From assembly GCA_934646005.1 (NCBI GenBank), contig CAKUED010000012.1, forward strand, positions 33,855-97,854: a stretch of 64,000 bases of DNA. Reading direction: 5' to 3'. Each line of letters starts with the position of its first letter. The first letter of the stretch is position 1. Positions 16,001 to 25,373 of the stretch are shown piece by piece. Made by a program: the position numbers and the translations under genes. The DNA is from an uncultured Oscillospiraceae bacterium. GTDB lineage: Bacteria; Bacillota; Clostridia; Oscillospirales; Oscillospiraceae. Below the pieces are notes generated by a model. That model made no database searches, had not been told where the DNA came from, and saw only the letters and a program-made list of their open reading frames with translations.

Positions 16001-17770
16001 TTACAGCAGCCCCAGGCAGGCGTAGAAGATCGCGCCGACCGCCTGCGCAAACTGCGCGACGGTATAGTCGGGGTGGCTGTCGAGCTGACACATCAGCGCG
16101 GTATTCGCAAGACCTCCGTCCGCCGCGTACTGGCGCAGCCTCGGTTCGCGGCGGGCAGCGCCCTGACACATCAGGTCAAAGCACACCGGGTTTTTGACCA
16201 GCCGCCCGAACAGTGTCCGATCCGGCGTCTCCGGGCGGAGGATATACTGCGTCTCGCTCCAGGTGACAGCCAGATATTCGCCGATCTGCCGGAAGATCTC
16301 GGCGCACGCCGGGTGTGCGGGGTCGGCAGCCATGGTCATGAAATATTCCAGACAGGGCTTGCGCAGATCCTGCGGCTGCGTGGGGACGATCAGCCGGTCG
16401 CCCTCCGCCCGGAACAGACCTTTTTGCAGCACCTGCTCGTATACGGCGGGGTCCTGCTGCGGCAGATCGCGCGCCGCCAGCCGGAACACGCCGGACTGGC
16501 AGGTGTATTTTTGCAGCGTGCCGGGCAAAAGCGTATTGAAGTTGTTGATGCTGCGCACATCGTTGGCGTCGTACTGCTTCTGTGGGAAGCTGCCGAGGTC
16601 GATGATAAAGTTGTACACCTCCAGCGGGATCTCGGGGATCGAGCCGTCGGGGCGTACCCAGCCCGTGCCGAGCTCCGTACCCAGCGTGTGGGCGAAGAAG
16701 CCGCGGGACACATCCGCCCCGGCGGCTGCCTGCTCCACAGCGGCGGTAAAGGCAGCCATAGGACCGTCATTCGTGTTCATGACTGCGCCGCCGGGGACGG
16801 TATATGTTTGCAGCAGCTTGCACAGATCGGTGATCTTTGCAAACTGCGCCTCGTAGTCCAGCGCCGTGTTTTCGCGCATCCCGCGCGTTTTATACGTCTC
16901 GCCGCCTACGATCCGATTGCGGATCACCACATCCGGGAAGCACAGACCGATGGCGTCAAAGCCGCGCAGAGTGCCCGCGATCTGCTCCATAGCAGCCGCG
17001 CCGCACTCCATTTCCGCGAGCGAAGCGGTTTTGGACAGCGCTGCGGCGTCGATCTGCGCCGCCTTTCCCTGCGCGTACAGCGTGCCCGCGGCGCGCAGCA
17101 GGCGCGTCAGCAGCAGAATCGGTCCGATGAGCTGTTCGGCTGCCGCGAAGGCGGCGGGAAACCAGTCATATTCCTTGCAGAGGGCGAGCTTGCCGTCAAT
17201 GCTCACGACCAGCTTGATGTCCGTGCCGCCGATGTCCATGCCCAGGAGCATCCGCCCCTGCGTCATGGCGGGCAGACGGGTGAACACCGGCTCGCCGCAG
17301 GGCGGCGCAGCGTCCGCGGCGCACGGCGGCTCGCAGGCGATGTCGCGGCAGCGGAACGAAAAACGCTCCCGCCCCTGCGTGAGGGCAGAGATCGTGCGCT
17401 CGTTCACATTCAGGCACTTACCGAAGCCGGTGCGCCGGGGCTTGGGCAGCGCAGTCTGGAATACCTCGTCCAGCCCCTGTGCCAGCTCCGCGCAGCCGCG
17501 GTCCGCGGGGTCAATATACACGTCGATGCGCAGCGCGCCGAGAGACGACAGAATGTTATACAGCATGGCGTGCACATAGGAGCGGATGAACGCCGCCTCC
17601 TCCGCCGAGGCCGCCTCCGGCAGCATCAGCGGGAAGCAGCGGACGCTGCCGTCGTAGAGCGTCACATGGATGTGGAACGGGCGCGAGCCGTAGATCTGAA
17701 ACGCCTTGCGAACGTCCGTGATGTACACGGGCTGGTCGCTTTGCGCCTGCTCGAGAAATCGGGAAAGCAC
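16001..17770 (-). CDS. large ROK-like (ASKHA) kinase with extra N-terminal domain
   Basis: About 589 residues, nearly twice the usual ROK length. Residues about 1-180 form a domain I do not recognise (YITDVRKAFQIYGSRP, FHIHVTLYDGSVRCF). From about residue 183 a sugar-kinase fold follows, with phosphate loop GMDIGGTDIK and a second glycine-rich loop GTELGTGW. No zinc CxCGxxGC motif is seen, so it is not a typical ROK glucokinase. Start: GTG 17770, with GGAG 8 bases upstream; GTG 17779, overlapping the upstream TGA, is the alternative. Last gene of the GRE2 operon, immediately after its activase. It probably makes the phosphorylated GRE2 substrate (inference). Confidence 0.75.
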   Translation of the reverse strand: MLSRFLEQAQSDQPVYITDVRKAFQIYGSRPFHIHVTLYDGSVRCFPLMLPEAASAEEAAFIRSYVHAMLYNILSSLGALRIDVYIDPADRGCAELAQGLDEVFQTALPKPRRTGFGKCLNVNERTISALTQGRERFSFRCRDIACEPPCAADAAPPCGEPVFTRLPAMTQGRMLLGMDIGGTDIKLVVSIDGKLALCKEYDWFPAAFAAAEQLIGPILLLTRLLRAAGTLYAQGKAAQIDAAALSKTASLAEMECGAAAMEQIAGTLRGFDAIGLCFPDVVIRNRIVGGETYKTRGMRENTALDYEAQFAKITDLCKLLQTYTVPGGAVMNTNDGPMAAFTAAVEQAAAGADVSRGFFAHTLGTELGTGWVRPDGSIPEIPLEVYNFIIDLGSFPQKQYDANDVRSINNFNTLLPGTLQKYTCQSGVFRLAARDLPQQDPAVYEQVLQKGLFRAEGDRLIVPTQPQDLRKPCLEYFMTMAADPAHPACAEIFRQIGEYLAVTWSETQYILRPETPDRTLFGRLVKNPVCFDLMCQGAARREPRLRQYAADGGLANTALMCQLDSHPDYTVAQFAQAVGAIFYACLGLL

Positions 17771-17775
17771 AGCGG

Positions 17776-18669
17776 TCACTCCTTTATGATATTTGTGATG
17801 CCCTCGCGGGCAAGAAGATCGTAAAAATGCGCCAGCTCCACCGCGGAAAACGCCCCGCCGGAGACCGGGTACGTCCGCTCCAGCGCCGCGTATTTGCTGC
17901 GGCAGAGGGGGTTGAAGTTCAGCAGCTCCCACGGCGTATGCGGCGAGGCCCTGCGCAGATAACGCGCGATGGCGCGCAGATTCCCGTCCGTTGCCGTATA
18001 GCCGGGGATGAGCGGCGTGCGCACGAGCACGTCGGCACCCCGCGCGAGCAGATGCTCAAAATTCTCCAAAATCACGCGGTTGTCCGCGCCGAGATGCGTT
18101 TTGTGCAGCGCGGGATCGAAAAATTTGATGTCCACGAGGAACTGATCCGTGACCGGCAGCAGCGCCTCGATCGCCTGCGGCGGGGCGAGCAGACAGGACT
18201 CAATGGCGGTATGGACGCCCGCGTCTTTGCAGAGCGCAAGCAACTGCGCGGCAAACTGCCACTGCATCAACACCTCGCCGCCGGAGAGCGTCACGCCGCC
18301 GCTTTCGCCGAAGAACACGCGGTCGCGCAGCAGAAGCTCCGCCGCCTCCCGGGCGCTGACGCTGCGCCCCTGCACAGACATTGCGGCGGCGGGGCAGGCA
18401 TCCACGCAGCGCCCGCACAGCGTGCAGCGTGTTCTGTCCACATGGATGCGCTCGCCGAGCGTCAGCGCTCCCTCCGGGCAGGCATTCACACAGCCTCCGC
18501 ACCGCACGCACGTCTGCGGGCTGTGCCAGAGCGCGGGCTTTGGGTCGATGCCCTCCGGGTTCTGACACCACGGGCAGCGCAGCGGGCAGCCCTTGAGAAA
18601 CAGCGTGCTGCGCAGACCTGCGCCGTCGTGCACGGCAAAGCGCTTACAGTCAAAAATGATCCCGTTCAT
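17776..18669 (-). CDS. glycyl radical enzyme activase (radical SAM with 2x[4Fe-4S] insert)
   Basis: 297 residues. Radical SAM cysteines 28, 32 and 35 lie in LFLKGCPLRCPWCQNPEG after the signature HDGAGLRSTLF. A ferredoxin-like insert follows with two CxxCxxCxxxCP motifs (CVRCGGCVNACPEG and CTLCGRCVDACPAA), as in activases of non-PFL GREs, and then GGVTLSGGEVL. Its ATG overlaps the GRE2 stop (ATGA), and the kinase follows after a few bases, so all three are translationally coupled. It is therefore the dedicated GRE2 activase. Confidence 0.94.
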   Translation of the reverse strand: MNGIIFDCKRFAVHDGAGLRSTLFLKGCPLRCPWCQNPEGIDPKPALWHSPQTCVRCGGCVNACPEGALTLGERIHVDRTRCTLCGRCVDACPAAAMSVQGRSVSAREAAELLLRDRVFFGESGGVTLSGGEVLMQWQFAAQLLALCKDAGVHTAIESCLLAPPQAIEALLPVTDQFLVDIKFFDPALHKTHLGADNRVILENFEHLLARGADVLVRTPLIPGYTATDGNLRAIARYLRRASPHTPWELLNFNPLCRSKYAALERTYPVSGGAFSAVELAHFYDLLAREGITNIIKE

Positions 18670-21023
18670 GCCGATTCATAGGTGGTGCGGGCGATGATCT
18701 CGTCCTGTAAATCGCGCGCAAGCTCGGTAAAGTACGCGGTGTAGCCCGCCACGCGGACGGTCAGACCGCGGTAGTTTTCGGGATGCACCTGCGCGTCCTT
18801 CAGATCTGCCTCATTGAGCACATTGAATTGGATATGGCTGATGCCGAGCCGGCAGACCGCCCGCAGAAGCTGCGTGAATTTGACGATGCCGGTCTGTGTC
18901 TGGAAGAACTGCGGCAGGAATTTCATGTTGAGCAGCGTGCCGTTGCTCGCCTTTTCAAACGGCAGACGGGAAACGGAGTGCAGCAGTGCCGTCGGACCGC
19001 TGACATCCCTTCCGTACATGGCGGATACGCCGCCGTCTGCCAGCGGGTCTCTGGCGTACCGCCCGTCGGCGGAGGCGGCGACGTTCTGCCCCATGGGCAC
19101 ATGCGCCGAGACTGTGTACAGACCCATCTGATAGATGCCGCCGCGCGCGTTGCGGTATTTGCGCAGACCGTCGGCAAAGTAATTGACCCACTTTGCGCCG
19201 AGCTCGTCCACCCACGGCACGTCGTTGCCGTATTTGGGCACTTTGTTCAGCAGCATCGTGCGCACGAGCGGTGCGTCCCGGAAATCCGTTTGCAGCGCGT
19301 GCAGCAGCTCCTGCGCGCTCAGCCTGTGCTCGTCATAGACCAGCGCCTTGATGGCAGCCAGAGAGTCCGCAACGTTGGCGACCTGGATCGCCTGCACGCC
19401 TGCGAAGTTATAGTGCGCGCCGCCCTGCGTCACGTCGAGCCCGCGCGTCATGCAGTCGTCGATCACGGCGGAGAGGAACGGTGTGGGCAGCAGCGCCTCG
19501 TGCATATGCTCTACCTGCGTCACGCACGCGACCATGCGGTCGGTGAAATAGTCGATCTGCCTGGCAAAGGCATCTTCCAGCGCCTGAAAGGTCCGATAGG
19601 TGGTGAGGTCGCCCAGATCCAGCCCGGTCTGCTCGCCCGTGAGCTGGTCAACGCCGTGGTTCAGCGTCAGCTCCAGCACCTTCAGCAGGTTGAACATCGC
19701 CGCGTCGCTCCACGCGAGCGTGTTGCCGTGGGTCGTCAGCTCCACGCAGCCCACGATCGCGTAGTCCATCGCGTGCTCCTGATGCACGCCGTGCGCCTCC
19801 AGCGCGGGGATGACCGCCTCGTCATTGAAGATCTGCGGCATCCCGCTGCCAAGCGCGATGACACGCGCGGCAGCTTCCAGAAGCGCCTGCGGCGAATTTT
19901 TGTGGATGCGCAGCGACAGATTGGGCTGCGGCAGCAGCAGGTGCGCCTGCGCCCGCAAAAACAGATAGCTCAGCTCGTTGGAGGCATCGGCGCCGTTCAG
20001 GTCCTGCCCGCCGATGGCGACGTTGAAGCCGATGGGGAAGCCCGCAAAATACTTTGCGCTGTTGGAATTGCGCAGATACACCAGCTGATTGAACTTCAGC
20101 CACAGGCATTCGGTGATCTCCAGCGCGTCCTCCAGCGTCATACCCTGCGCGCGGCTGTAGGTGAAATACGGATACAGATACTGATCCATCCGCCCGGGTG
20201 AGAACGAGGAGGCGTTGCCCTCCATCTGCAAAATGACGTACAAAAACCAGAGCGACTGCACCGCCTCCTGATACGTCTGTGCCGGGGCGGACGCCAGCTT
20301 TTCGCAGACTGCGGCGACCTCGCGCAGATTCTCCCGCCCGGTCTGGCGGTACAGGCTCTGCGCAAGCTGGGCGTAGCGGCGGATAAAGCAGCACGCGCCC
20401 TCCATCGTGAGCACCACGCTCTCAAAAAACGCCTTCTGCCTGCCGGACGCGTGGATCAGATGGTCCAGCGCCTGGCGCCGCAGCCCGTCAGGACCGAGCG
20501 CCAGCCATTTGCGCGTGTTGGGGCAGATATGCCCCTGCGAGTGGTCCTTCTGGTTGATCTTAACGACCCTGGCGATGGCGTCAACCTGCGGACCGATCGC
20601 CTCGCGCACCTGATCCTCCAGCGAACGTCCCTTCCAGTAGGGCAGGATCTCGTTGCGAAACTCCGTCACATCCTCCATGTGGATCTGAAACCGATCCTGC
20701 GGGCGGGTGGGGAGCGTCTCAAACTCCCGGTCTACCCAAGACGCGCCGGTCTCCGGGAATACCACGCCGCCGCGGACGCCGGGGGTGCGGTTGCCCACGA
20801 TCCGCTCGTGCGGCTCAATGCGGATGGTCATCTCCTCCAGCGCCGCCTTCAGTGCTTTGGCGCGCCGGATGCAGCGAGGTTGCCCCTCCGTCTGCTGATA
20901 GCTTTTTGTGATGATGCGCGCCTGCTCGATGGTGGCATAGCGCGGCTCGTCCAGCATTTCCTTTTTGAGCACTGCGATCCGATCGGACATCGGCAGCGCT
21001 TCGATCGTCTGGGTCACATCCAT
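18666..21023 (-). CDS. glycyl radical enzyme, PflD-like (C-O lyase type)
   Basis: GRE2, 785 residues from ATG 21023, which follows GGAGG by 8 bases; an upstream in-frame ATG at 21080 has no ribosome site. The glycyl radical loop VRVAGYTAYF gives Gly760, 26 residues from the end; the thiyl loop IVGCVELTT gives Cys426 and Glu428. Stretches such as SAKYFAGFPIGF, LPQPNLSLR, GMPQIFNDEAVIPA and YTVSAHVPMG match E. coli PflD as I recall it, reported to cleave 1,5-anhydromannitol-6-phosphate. It differs strongly from GRE1, so this is not a recent duplication. Operon partners: activase and a ROK-like kinase. Divergent AraC regulator at 21192. Class certain, substrate inferred. Confidence 0.93.
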   Translation of the reverse strand: MDVTQTIEALPMSDRIAVLKKEMLDEPRYATIEQARIITKSYQQTEGQPRCIRRAKALKAALEEMTIRIEPHERIVGNRTPGVRGGVVFPETGASWVDREFETLPTRPQDRFQIHMEDVTEFRNEILPYWKGRSLEDQVREAIGPQVDAIARVVKINQKDHSQGHICPNTRKWLALGPDGLRRQALDHLIHASGRQKAFFESVVLTMEGACCFIRRYAQLAQSLYRQTGRENLREVAAVCEKLASAPAQTYQEAVQSLWFLYVILQMEGNASSFSPGRMDQYLYPYFTYSRAQGMTLEDALEITECLWLKFNQLVYLRNSNSAKYFAGFPIGFNVAIGGQDLNGADASNELSYLFLRAQAHLLLPQPNLSLRIHKNSPQALLEAAARVIALGSGMPQIFNDEAVIPALEAHGVHQEHAMDYAIVGCVELTTHGNTLAWSDAAMFNLLKVLELTLNHGVDQLTGEQTGLDLGDLTTYRTFQALEDAFARQIDYFTDRMVACVTQVEHMHEALLPTPFLSAVIDDCMTRGLDVTQGGAHYNFAGVQAIQVANVADSLAAIKALVYDEHRLSAQELLHALQTDFRDAPLVRTMLLNKVPKYGNDVPWVDELGAKWVNYFADGLRKYRNARGGIYQMGLYTVSAHVPMGQNVAASADGRYARDPLADGGVSAMYGRDVSGPTALLHSVSRLPFEKASNGTLLNMKFLPQFFQTQTGIVKFTQLLRAVCRLGISHIQFNVLNEADLKDAQVHPENYRGLTVRVAGYTAYFTELARDLQDEIIARTTYESA

Positions 21024-21136
21024 GGCAGCTCCCTCCCCATGTATTCCATAGAATGTTCTATTTTGACTATACCGCAGCATTGCGCAGGTTTATACTCACG
21101 ATTGTGCCCAAAAGGTATATAAAACTGAACAACCGC

Positions 21137-21166
21137 TTGCGCAAATCGGTTCGGGCGTGGTATGAT
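21137..21166 (+). promoter_or_regulatory. promoter of AraC regulator 2
   Basis: TTGCGC, 18 bases, TATGAT. The -10 overlaps an ATG that could start a longer AraC reading frame, which argues for ATG 21192. On the opposite strand TATAGT near 21066-21071 is a candidate -10 for GRE2 with a poor -35, as expected for an activator-dependent promoter. Confidence 0.6.
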
Positions 21167-21191
21167 CACTTTGACGGAAAGAGGGGCGGAT

Positions 21192-21992
21192 ATGGAGCGT
21201 TTTTTTGATATAATCGATAGCAGCAGACCGATTTTGCGGTTTTGCGAGCGCTTTGACGACCGCAGCCCGATCTGGAACTATACCCGGCACAGTCACCCCT
21301 ATATTGAACTGCTGTTCTTTCTGGACGGCAAGGCAAGCCTGGAGATTTCAGGGATGCAGCTGTCTGTTTCCCTGTTTGATGCGGTTGTATACCCCGCCGG
21401 ATGGAAGCACCAGGAGGAGATCACCCCTGAACGCAGGCGGGAGGTGATCTGCCTGTGGGTCGATCTGCCGGAGCTGCGGCTGCCGTCGCCGATCCAGCTG
21501 CATGACCGCGACGGGACGATCGGTCAGCTGTTTCAGATGATCTACAGCGAGGCAAAGCGCAAGCACCCTGAGCCGCTGCTGCTGGAGCAGGAGCTGAAAA
21601 CGCTGCTGATGCTGATGCTGCGCAATCAGAGTGAGGCAAAGACTGCCGAGGGCGCGCTGACATATGTTGTGCAGTATCTCCACGCGCACTATGCAGAGCC
21701 CATCACGCTGGAGCAGCTTGCACAGATGGAGCATATCAGCAAGTCCTACCTGTCCCGGCGCTTCCGGCAGCAGACGGGGATGACCGTGATCAGCTACGTC
21801 AACCGCCTGCGTGTGGAGGCAGCCCGGCGGCTGCTGATCGGCTCGGATATGCGGGTGAACGAGATCGCCTATCAGGTGGGCTTTGAGTGCCCAAAATATT
21901 TTTATCGGGTGTTCAAGAGCGTGACGGGCGCGTCGCCCGCTGCGTTCCGCAAAAGCTATACGTCGGAGCGCACCGACCCGGAAACGATCTGA
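21192..21992 (+). CDS. AraC-family transcriptional regulator
   Basis: 266 residues. N-terminal AraC-binding cupin (TRHSHPYIELLFFLDG, then FDAVVYPAGWKH) and C-terminal double helix-turn-helix (LEQLAQMEHISKSYLSRRF and VNEIAYQVGFECPKYFYRVF). ATG 21192 has GAGGGG upstream. Divergent from the GRE2 operon and only 33 bp upstream of the PfkB kinase gene on the same strand, so it may control both units and be co-transcribed with the latter. Confidence 0.9.
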   Translation: MERFFDIIDSSRPILRFCERFDDRSPIWNYTRHSHPYIELLFFLDGKASLEISGMQLSVSLFDAVVYPAGWKHQEEITPERRREVICLWVDLPELRLPSPIQLHDRDGTIGQLFQMIYSEAKRKHPEPLLLEQELKTLLMLMLRNQSEAKTAEGALTYVVQYLHAHYAEPITLEQLAQMEHISKSYLSRRFRQQTGMTVISYVNRLRVEAARRLLIGSDMRVNEIAYQVGFECPKYFYRVFKSVTGASPAAFRKSYTSERTDPETI

Positions 21993-22025
21993 ATTTGTAA
22001 TAGAATCATTTTGGAGGAGGAGATC

Positions 22026-23099
22026 ATGGATAGAAAACGCGGATACCGCTACGCCCTCGCGTGTCCCACGAGCATGGGCGTGCGCATTACGCCGCCGGAG
22101 CGGATGGCGGTGCAGAACAGCAATCTGTTCTATTTGCAGGCGACGAGCGCGGAGTCGAACGTGCTGAACGTCGCGTCGAGCCTTGGGCGGGAGTGCCTCG
22201 TGCTGACCAAATTTGTCAAGGACAGCCCCGTCGCCGACCTCATCAAGCGGCAGCTCCGCGCGCGGAATATCCGCTTTGAGGGTCTGGACGTGGAGCAGGG
22301 CGGCCCGTGGGGCTATCGCCATCAGTTCAACATCGCGGACTCCGGCTTCGGTCTGCGCGCGCCGCGCGTCTGGAATGACCGCGCGGGCGAGGTCGGCAGA
22401 ACGCTTTGCATCGAGGATTTTGATGTTGACCGTATCTTCGGGCAGGAGAGTGTCGGCATTCTGCACCTGTCCGGCTTAATTGCCGCCATGAGCCATGAGA
22501 CGACCGAGTGCTGCCTTGCGCTGGCGAAAGCGGCGAAGCAGTACGGCACGCTCGTTTCCTTTGACCTCAATTACCGCGCGTCGTTCTGGAAGGGGCGCGA
22601 GGAAGAACTGTCCGCCGCGTTCCGCGAGATTGCGTCTCTTGCCGATGTGCTCATCGGCAACGAGGAGGACTTCCAGCTCTGCCTCGGTTTTCAAGGTCCT
22701 GAGGCGGGCGGCAAGGACCTCGCTTCTAAAATTGAATCCTTTAAGGGCATGATCTCGCAGGTGCAGGCAAAGTATCCGAATGCCAAAATGTTCGCCACGA
22801 CGCTGCGGCAGGTTATTTCCGCCAATGAGCATCTGTGGGGCGCGATCGTCCTCGCGGACGGCAAGTGGTACGTTGAAGAGCCGCGCGAAATTCAGGTACT
22901 CGACCGCATCGGCGGCGGTGACGGCTTCTCCGGCGGGCTGCTGTACGGCGTGCTGAGCGGCTGGGACGCGGAACAGTGCCTCCAGTTCGGCTGGGCGAGC
23001 GGTGTTCTGGCGGCTTCGAGCCTCAATGACTACGCCGAGCCCGCGGATGAAAAGCAGATCTGGGATATTTACAAGGGAAACGCGAGGGTGCAGAGATGA
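22026..23099 (+). CDS. PfkB-family sugar kinase (2-keto-3-deoxygluconate kinase-like)
   Basis: 357 residues. Ribokinase fold with [11 protein letters not shown], the counterpart of the FDxNxR motif typical of KDG kinases, and the C-terminal anion-hole motif as GGGDGFSGG (family GAGD). Start ATG 22026 has GGAGGAGG 7-8 bases upstream. Its end overlaps the 6-phosphogluconate dehydrogenase start (ATGA), so the two are coupled. Annotation as KDG kinase is by family resemblance; coupling to Gnd could instead suggest an aldonate kinase making 6-phosphogluconate. No KDPG aldolase is seen here. Confidence 0.82.
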   Translation: MDRKRGYRYALACPTSMGVRITPPERMAVQNSNLFYLQATSAESNVLNVASSLGRECLVLTKFVKDSPVADLIKRQLRARNIRFEGLDVEQGGPWGYRHQFNIADSGFGLRAPRVWNDRAGEVGRTLCIEDFDVDRIFGQESVGILHLSGLIAAMSHETTECCLALAKAAKQYGTLVSFDLNYRASFWKGREEELSAAFREIASLADVLIGNEEDFQLCLGFQGPEAGGKDLASKIESFKGMISQVQAKYPNAKMFATTLRQVISANEHLWGAIVLADGKWYVEEPREIQVLDRIGGGDGFSGGLLYGVLSGWDAEQCLQFGWASGVLAASSLNDYAEPADEKQIWDIYKGNARVQR

Positions 23100-24547
23100 A
23101 AAAAGCAGATATTGGTCTCATCGGTCTTGCCGTGATGGGCGAAAACCTGGTCATGAACATGGAGTCCAGGGGCTTTACCGTGGCGGTCTTCAACCGCACG
23201 ACGGAAAAAGTGGACAAATTCGTCAACGGCAGAGCCGCCGGCAAGAATATCATCGGCTGCCACAGCCTTGAAGAGCTGGTGGCGAACCTTGAAACGCCGC
23301 GCAAGGTGTTCATGATGGTAAAAGCCGGGCAGGCTGTGGACGACATGATCGAGCAGCTTCTGCCGCTGCTGGACGACGGCGATATTTTAATTGACGGCGG
23401 CAACTCCCACTTCCCCGACACCATCCGCCGGACGGCGTATGTCGAGTCCAGGGGCAAGCTCTACATCGGCACGGGCGTATCCGGCGGCGAGGAGGGCGCG
23501 CTGAAGGGTCCGAGCATGATGCCCGGCGGCAGCCCCGCCGCGTGGCAGTATGTGAAGCCGATCTTCCAGGCGATCTGCGCGAAGGTCGAGGACGGCGCGC
23601 CGTGCTGCGAATGGGTCGGCGAGAACGGTGCGGGGCACTTTGTCAAAATGGTGCACAACGGCATTGAGTACGGCGATATGCAGCTCATCTGCGAAGCGTA
23701 CCAGCTCATGCGCGACCTGCTCGGGATGTCGGATGACGAGATGCACGAGGTCTTTGCCGCATGGAACAAGACGGAGCTGGATTCCTACTTAATTGAGATC
23801 ACCCGCGATATTCTTGCCTACAAGGACACCGACGGGCAGCCCATCGTGGAAAAAATTCTCGATACCGCCGGTCAAAAGGGTACGGGCAAGTGGACGGGGA
23901 TCGCCGCGCTGGACGAGGGCGTGCCGCTGACGCTCATCGGCGAAGCGGTGTTTGCCCGCTGCCTGTCCGCGATGAAGTCTGAGCGCGTCGAGGCATCCAA
24001 GGAATACGCCCGCACGATCCCGGCGTTCACCGGCGACAGGGCGGAGATGGTCGAAGCCATCCGGCAGGCGCTCTACGCGTCCAAGATCATTTCCTACGCG
24101 CAGGGCTACACGCTCATGCGCACCGCCGCAAAAACCTATGGCTGGAATCTCAACTACGGCGGCATCGCGCTCATGTGGCGCGGCGGCTGCATCATCCGCT
24201 CGGTGTTCCTCGGCAAGATCAAGGAAGCGTATGACAAGAATCCCGAGCTTTCCAACCTCCTGCTCGACCCGTATTTCAAGGGCACGATGAAATCGCTCCT
24301 TCCCGCGTGGCGGAAGGTCGCGGCAGCAGCCGTGCAGTACGGCGTGCCCGCCCCCGCGATGACGGCGGCGCTGAGCTACTTCGACGGCTACACCACCGAC
24401 CGTCTGCCCGCGAATCTGCTGCAGGCGCAGCGGGATTACTTCGGCGCGCACACCTACGAACGGCTGGACAGCCCCAGAGGGCAGTTCTTCCACACCAACT
24501 GGACGGGTCACGGCGGCAATACCGCCGCAGGGACATACAATGCATGA
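23096..24547 (+). CDS. gnd: 6-phosphogluconate dehydrogenase, decarboxylating
   Basis: 483 residues, the standard long form. Oxidises 6-phosphogluconate to ribulose-5-phosphate and CO2. N-terminal Rossmann [12 protein letters not shown] with VFNRTTEK (Arg-Thr suggests NADP), substrate motif [12 protein letters not shown], and catalytic Lys/Asn in [15 protein letters not shown]; the C-terminal tail HTNWTGHGG is conserved. It lies in an operon between a PfkB kinase and a HAD phosphatase, an unusual setting outside the usual zwf/pgl context, which points to aldonate catabolism entering the pentose phosphate pathway. Confidence 0.96.
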   Translation: MKKADIGLIGLAVMGENLVMNMESRGFTVAVFNRTTEKVDKFVNGRAAGKNIIGCHSLEELVANLETPRKVFMMVKAGQAVDDMIEQLLPLLDDGDILIDGGNSHFPDTIRRTAYVESRGKLYIGTGVSGGEEGALKGPSMMPGGSPAAWQYVKPIFQAICAKVEDGAPCCEWVGENGAGHFVKMVHNGIEYGDMQLICEAYQLMRDLLGMSDDEMHEVFAAWNKTELDSYLIEITRDILAYKDTDGQPIVEKILDTAGQKGTGKWTGIAALDEGVPLTLIGEAVFARCLSAMKSERVEASKEYARTIPAFTGDRAEMVEAIRQALYASKIISYAQGYTLMRTAAKTYGWNLNYGGIALMWRGGCIIRSVFLGKIKEAYDKNPELSNLLLDPYFKGTMKSLLPAWRKVAAAAVQYGVPAPAMTAALSYFDGYTTDRLPANLLQAQRDYFGAHTYERLDSPRGQFFHTNWTGHGGNTAAGTYNA

Positions 24548-25364
24548 GTATAAGCTGATCGCGCTCGATCTGGACGGGACTCTGCTGGATTCCGGCAAGC
24601 GCTTGAGCCCGAAAAATGCCGCCGCGCTGCGGCGGGCGGCTGAGAGCGGCGCGCAGATCGTGCCCACAACGGGACGGTTTTTTGACGGTATGCCGCAGGT
24701 CATCCGGGAGCTGCCGTATCTGTGCTATGCCATTACGATCAACGGTGCGCAGGTGCTGGATGTGCGCACCGGCAGTGTGCTCTACCGTGCGGAGATCCCG
24801 CTGCCGCGGGCGCTGGCAATTATGGAATACCTCGACACGCTGCCGGTCATTTACGACTGCTACTGCGGCAGCTGGGGCTGGATCACGCGTGCGATGCAGG
24901 ATGCCGCGCCGGAGTTTATCTCCGATGTGCATAGCCTGCACATGGTGCAGGAGCTGCGCACGCCGGTGGATGAGCTGAAGGCGTATCTTCGCGCCCGGGG
25001 CGATGATGTGCAGAAGATCCAATTGTTTTTGCAGGACGTTTCGCAGCGCCCCGCCGTCATGGCGGAGCTGGAGCGGCGCTTTCCGGGCACGGCAGCGTCC
25101 ACATCGCTGCAAAATAACATTGAGATCAACACCGCCGCGGCGAATAAGGGCGACGCCGTGCGCGCGCTGGCTGCGCATCTGGGTATCCCCATGGAGCAGA
25201 CGATCTCCTTTGGCGACGGCAGCAACGACCTGAGCATGATCCGCGCGTGCGGCCTCGGCGTTGCCATGGCGAACGCCTGCCCCGCCGTGCTGGCAGCGGC
25301 GAACCGCGTCACAAAGTCCTGCGACGAAAGCGGCGTTGCCGCGGTGCTGGACGAGCTTTTTTGA
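24540..25364 (+). CDS. Cof-type HAD-IIB hydrolase
   Basis: 274 residues. HAD motif [13 protein letters not shown] (nucleophile and acid/base Asp), motif II PTTGRFF, lysine in the NKGDAV segment and motif [13 protein letters not shown], with the Cof-type cap between motifs II and III. Probably dephosphorylates sugar phosphates. Overlaps the gnd end by 8 bases and is followed 9 bp later by the LarA-like gene, so it belongs to the same operon. Precise substrate unknown. Confidence 0.9.
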   Translation: MHEYKLIALDLDGTLLDSGKRLSPKNAAALRRAAESGAQIVPTTGRFFDGMPQVIRELPYLCYAITINGAQVLDVRTGSVLYRAEIPLPRALAIMEYLDTLPVIYDCYCGSWGWITRAMQDAAPEFISDVHSLHMVQELRTPVDELKAYLRARGDDVQKIQLFLQDVSQRPAVMAELERRFPGTAASTSLQNNIEINTAAANKGDAVRALAAHLGIPMEQTISFGDGSNDLSMIRACGLGVAMANACPAVLAAANRVTKSCDESGVAAVLDELF

Positions 25365-25373
25365 AAGACGGAT

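Noticed and set aside
15786..16025. Small protein genes within the inverted-repeat element
   Set aside because: Frames follow the palindrome on both strands and have no ribosome sites; they are by-products of the repeat.
5139..21080. A glycyl radical microcompartment locus (choline, propanediol or ethanolamine type)
   Set aside because: No shell proteins, aldehyde dehydrogenase, phosphotransacylase or ferredoxin genes of such loci are present.
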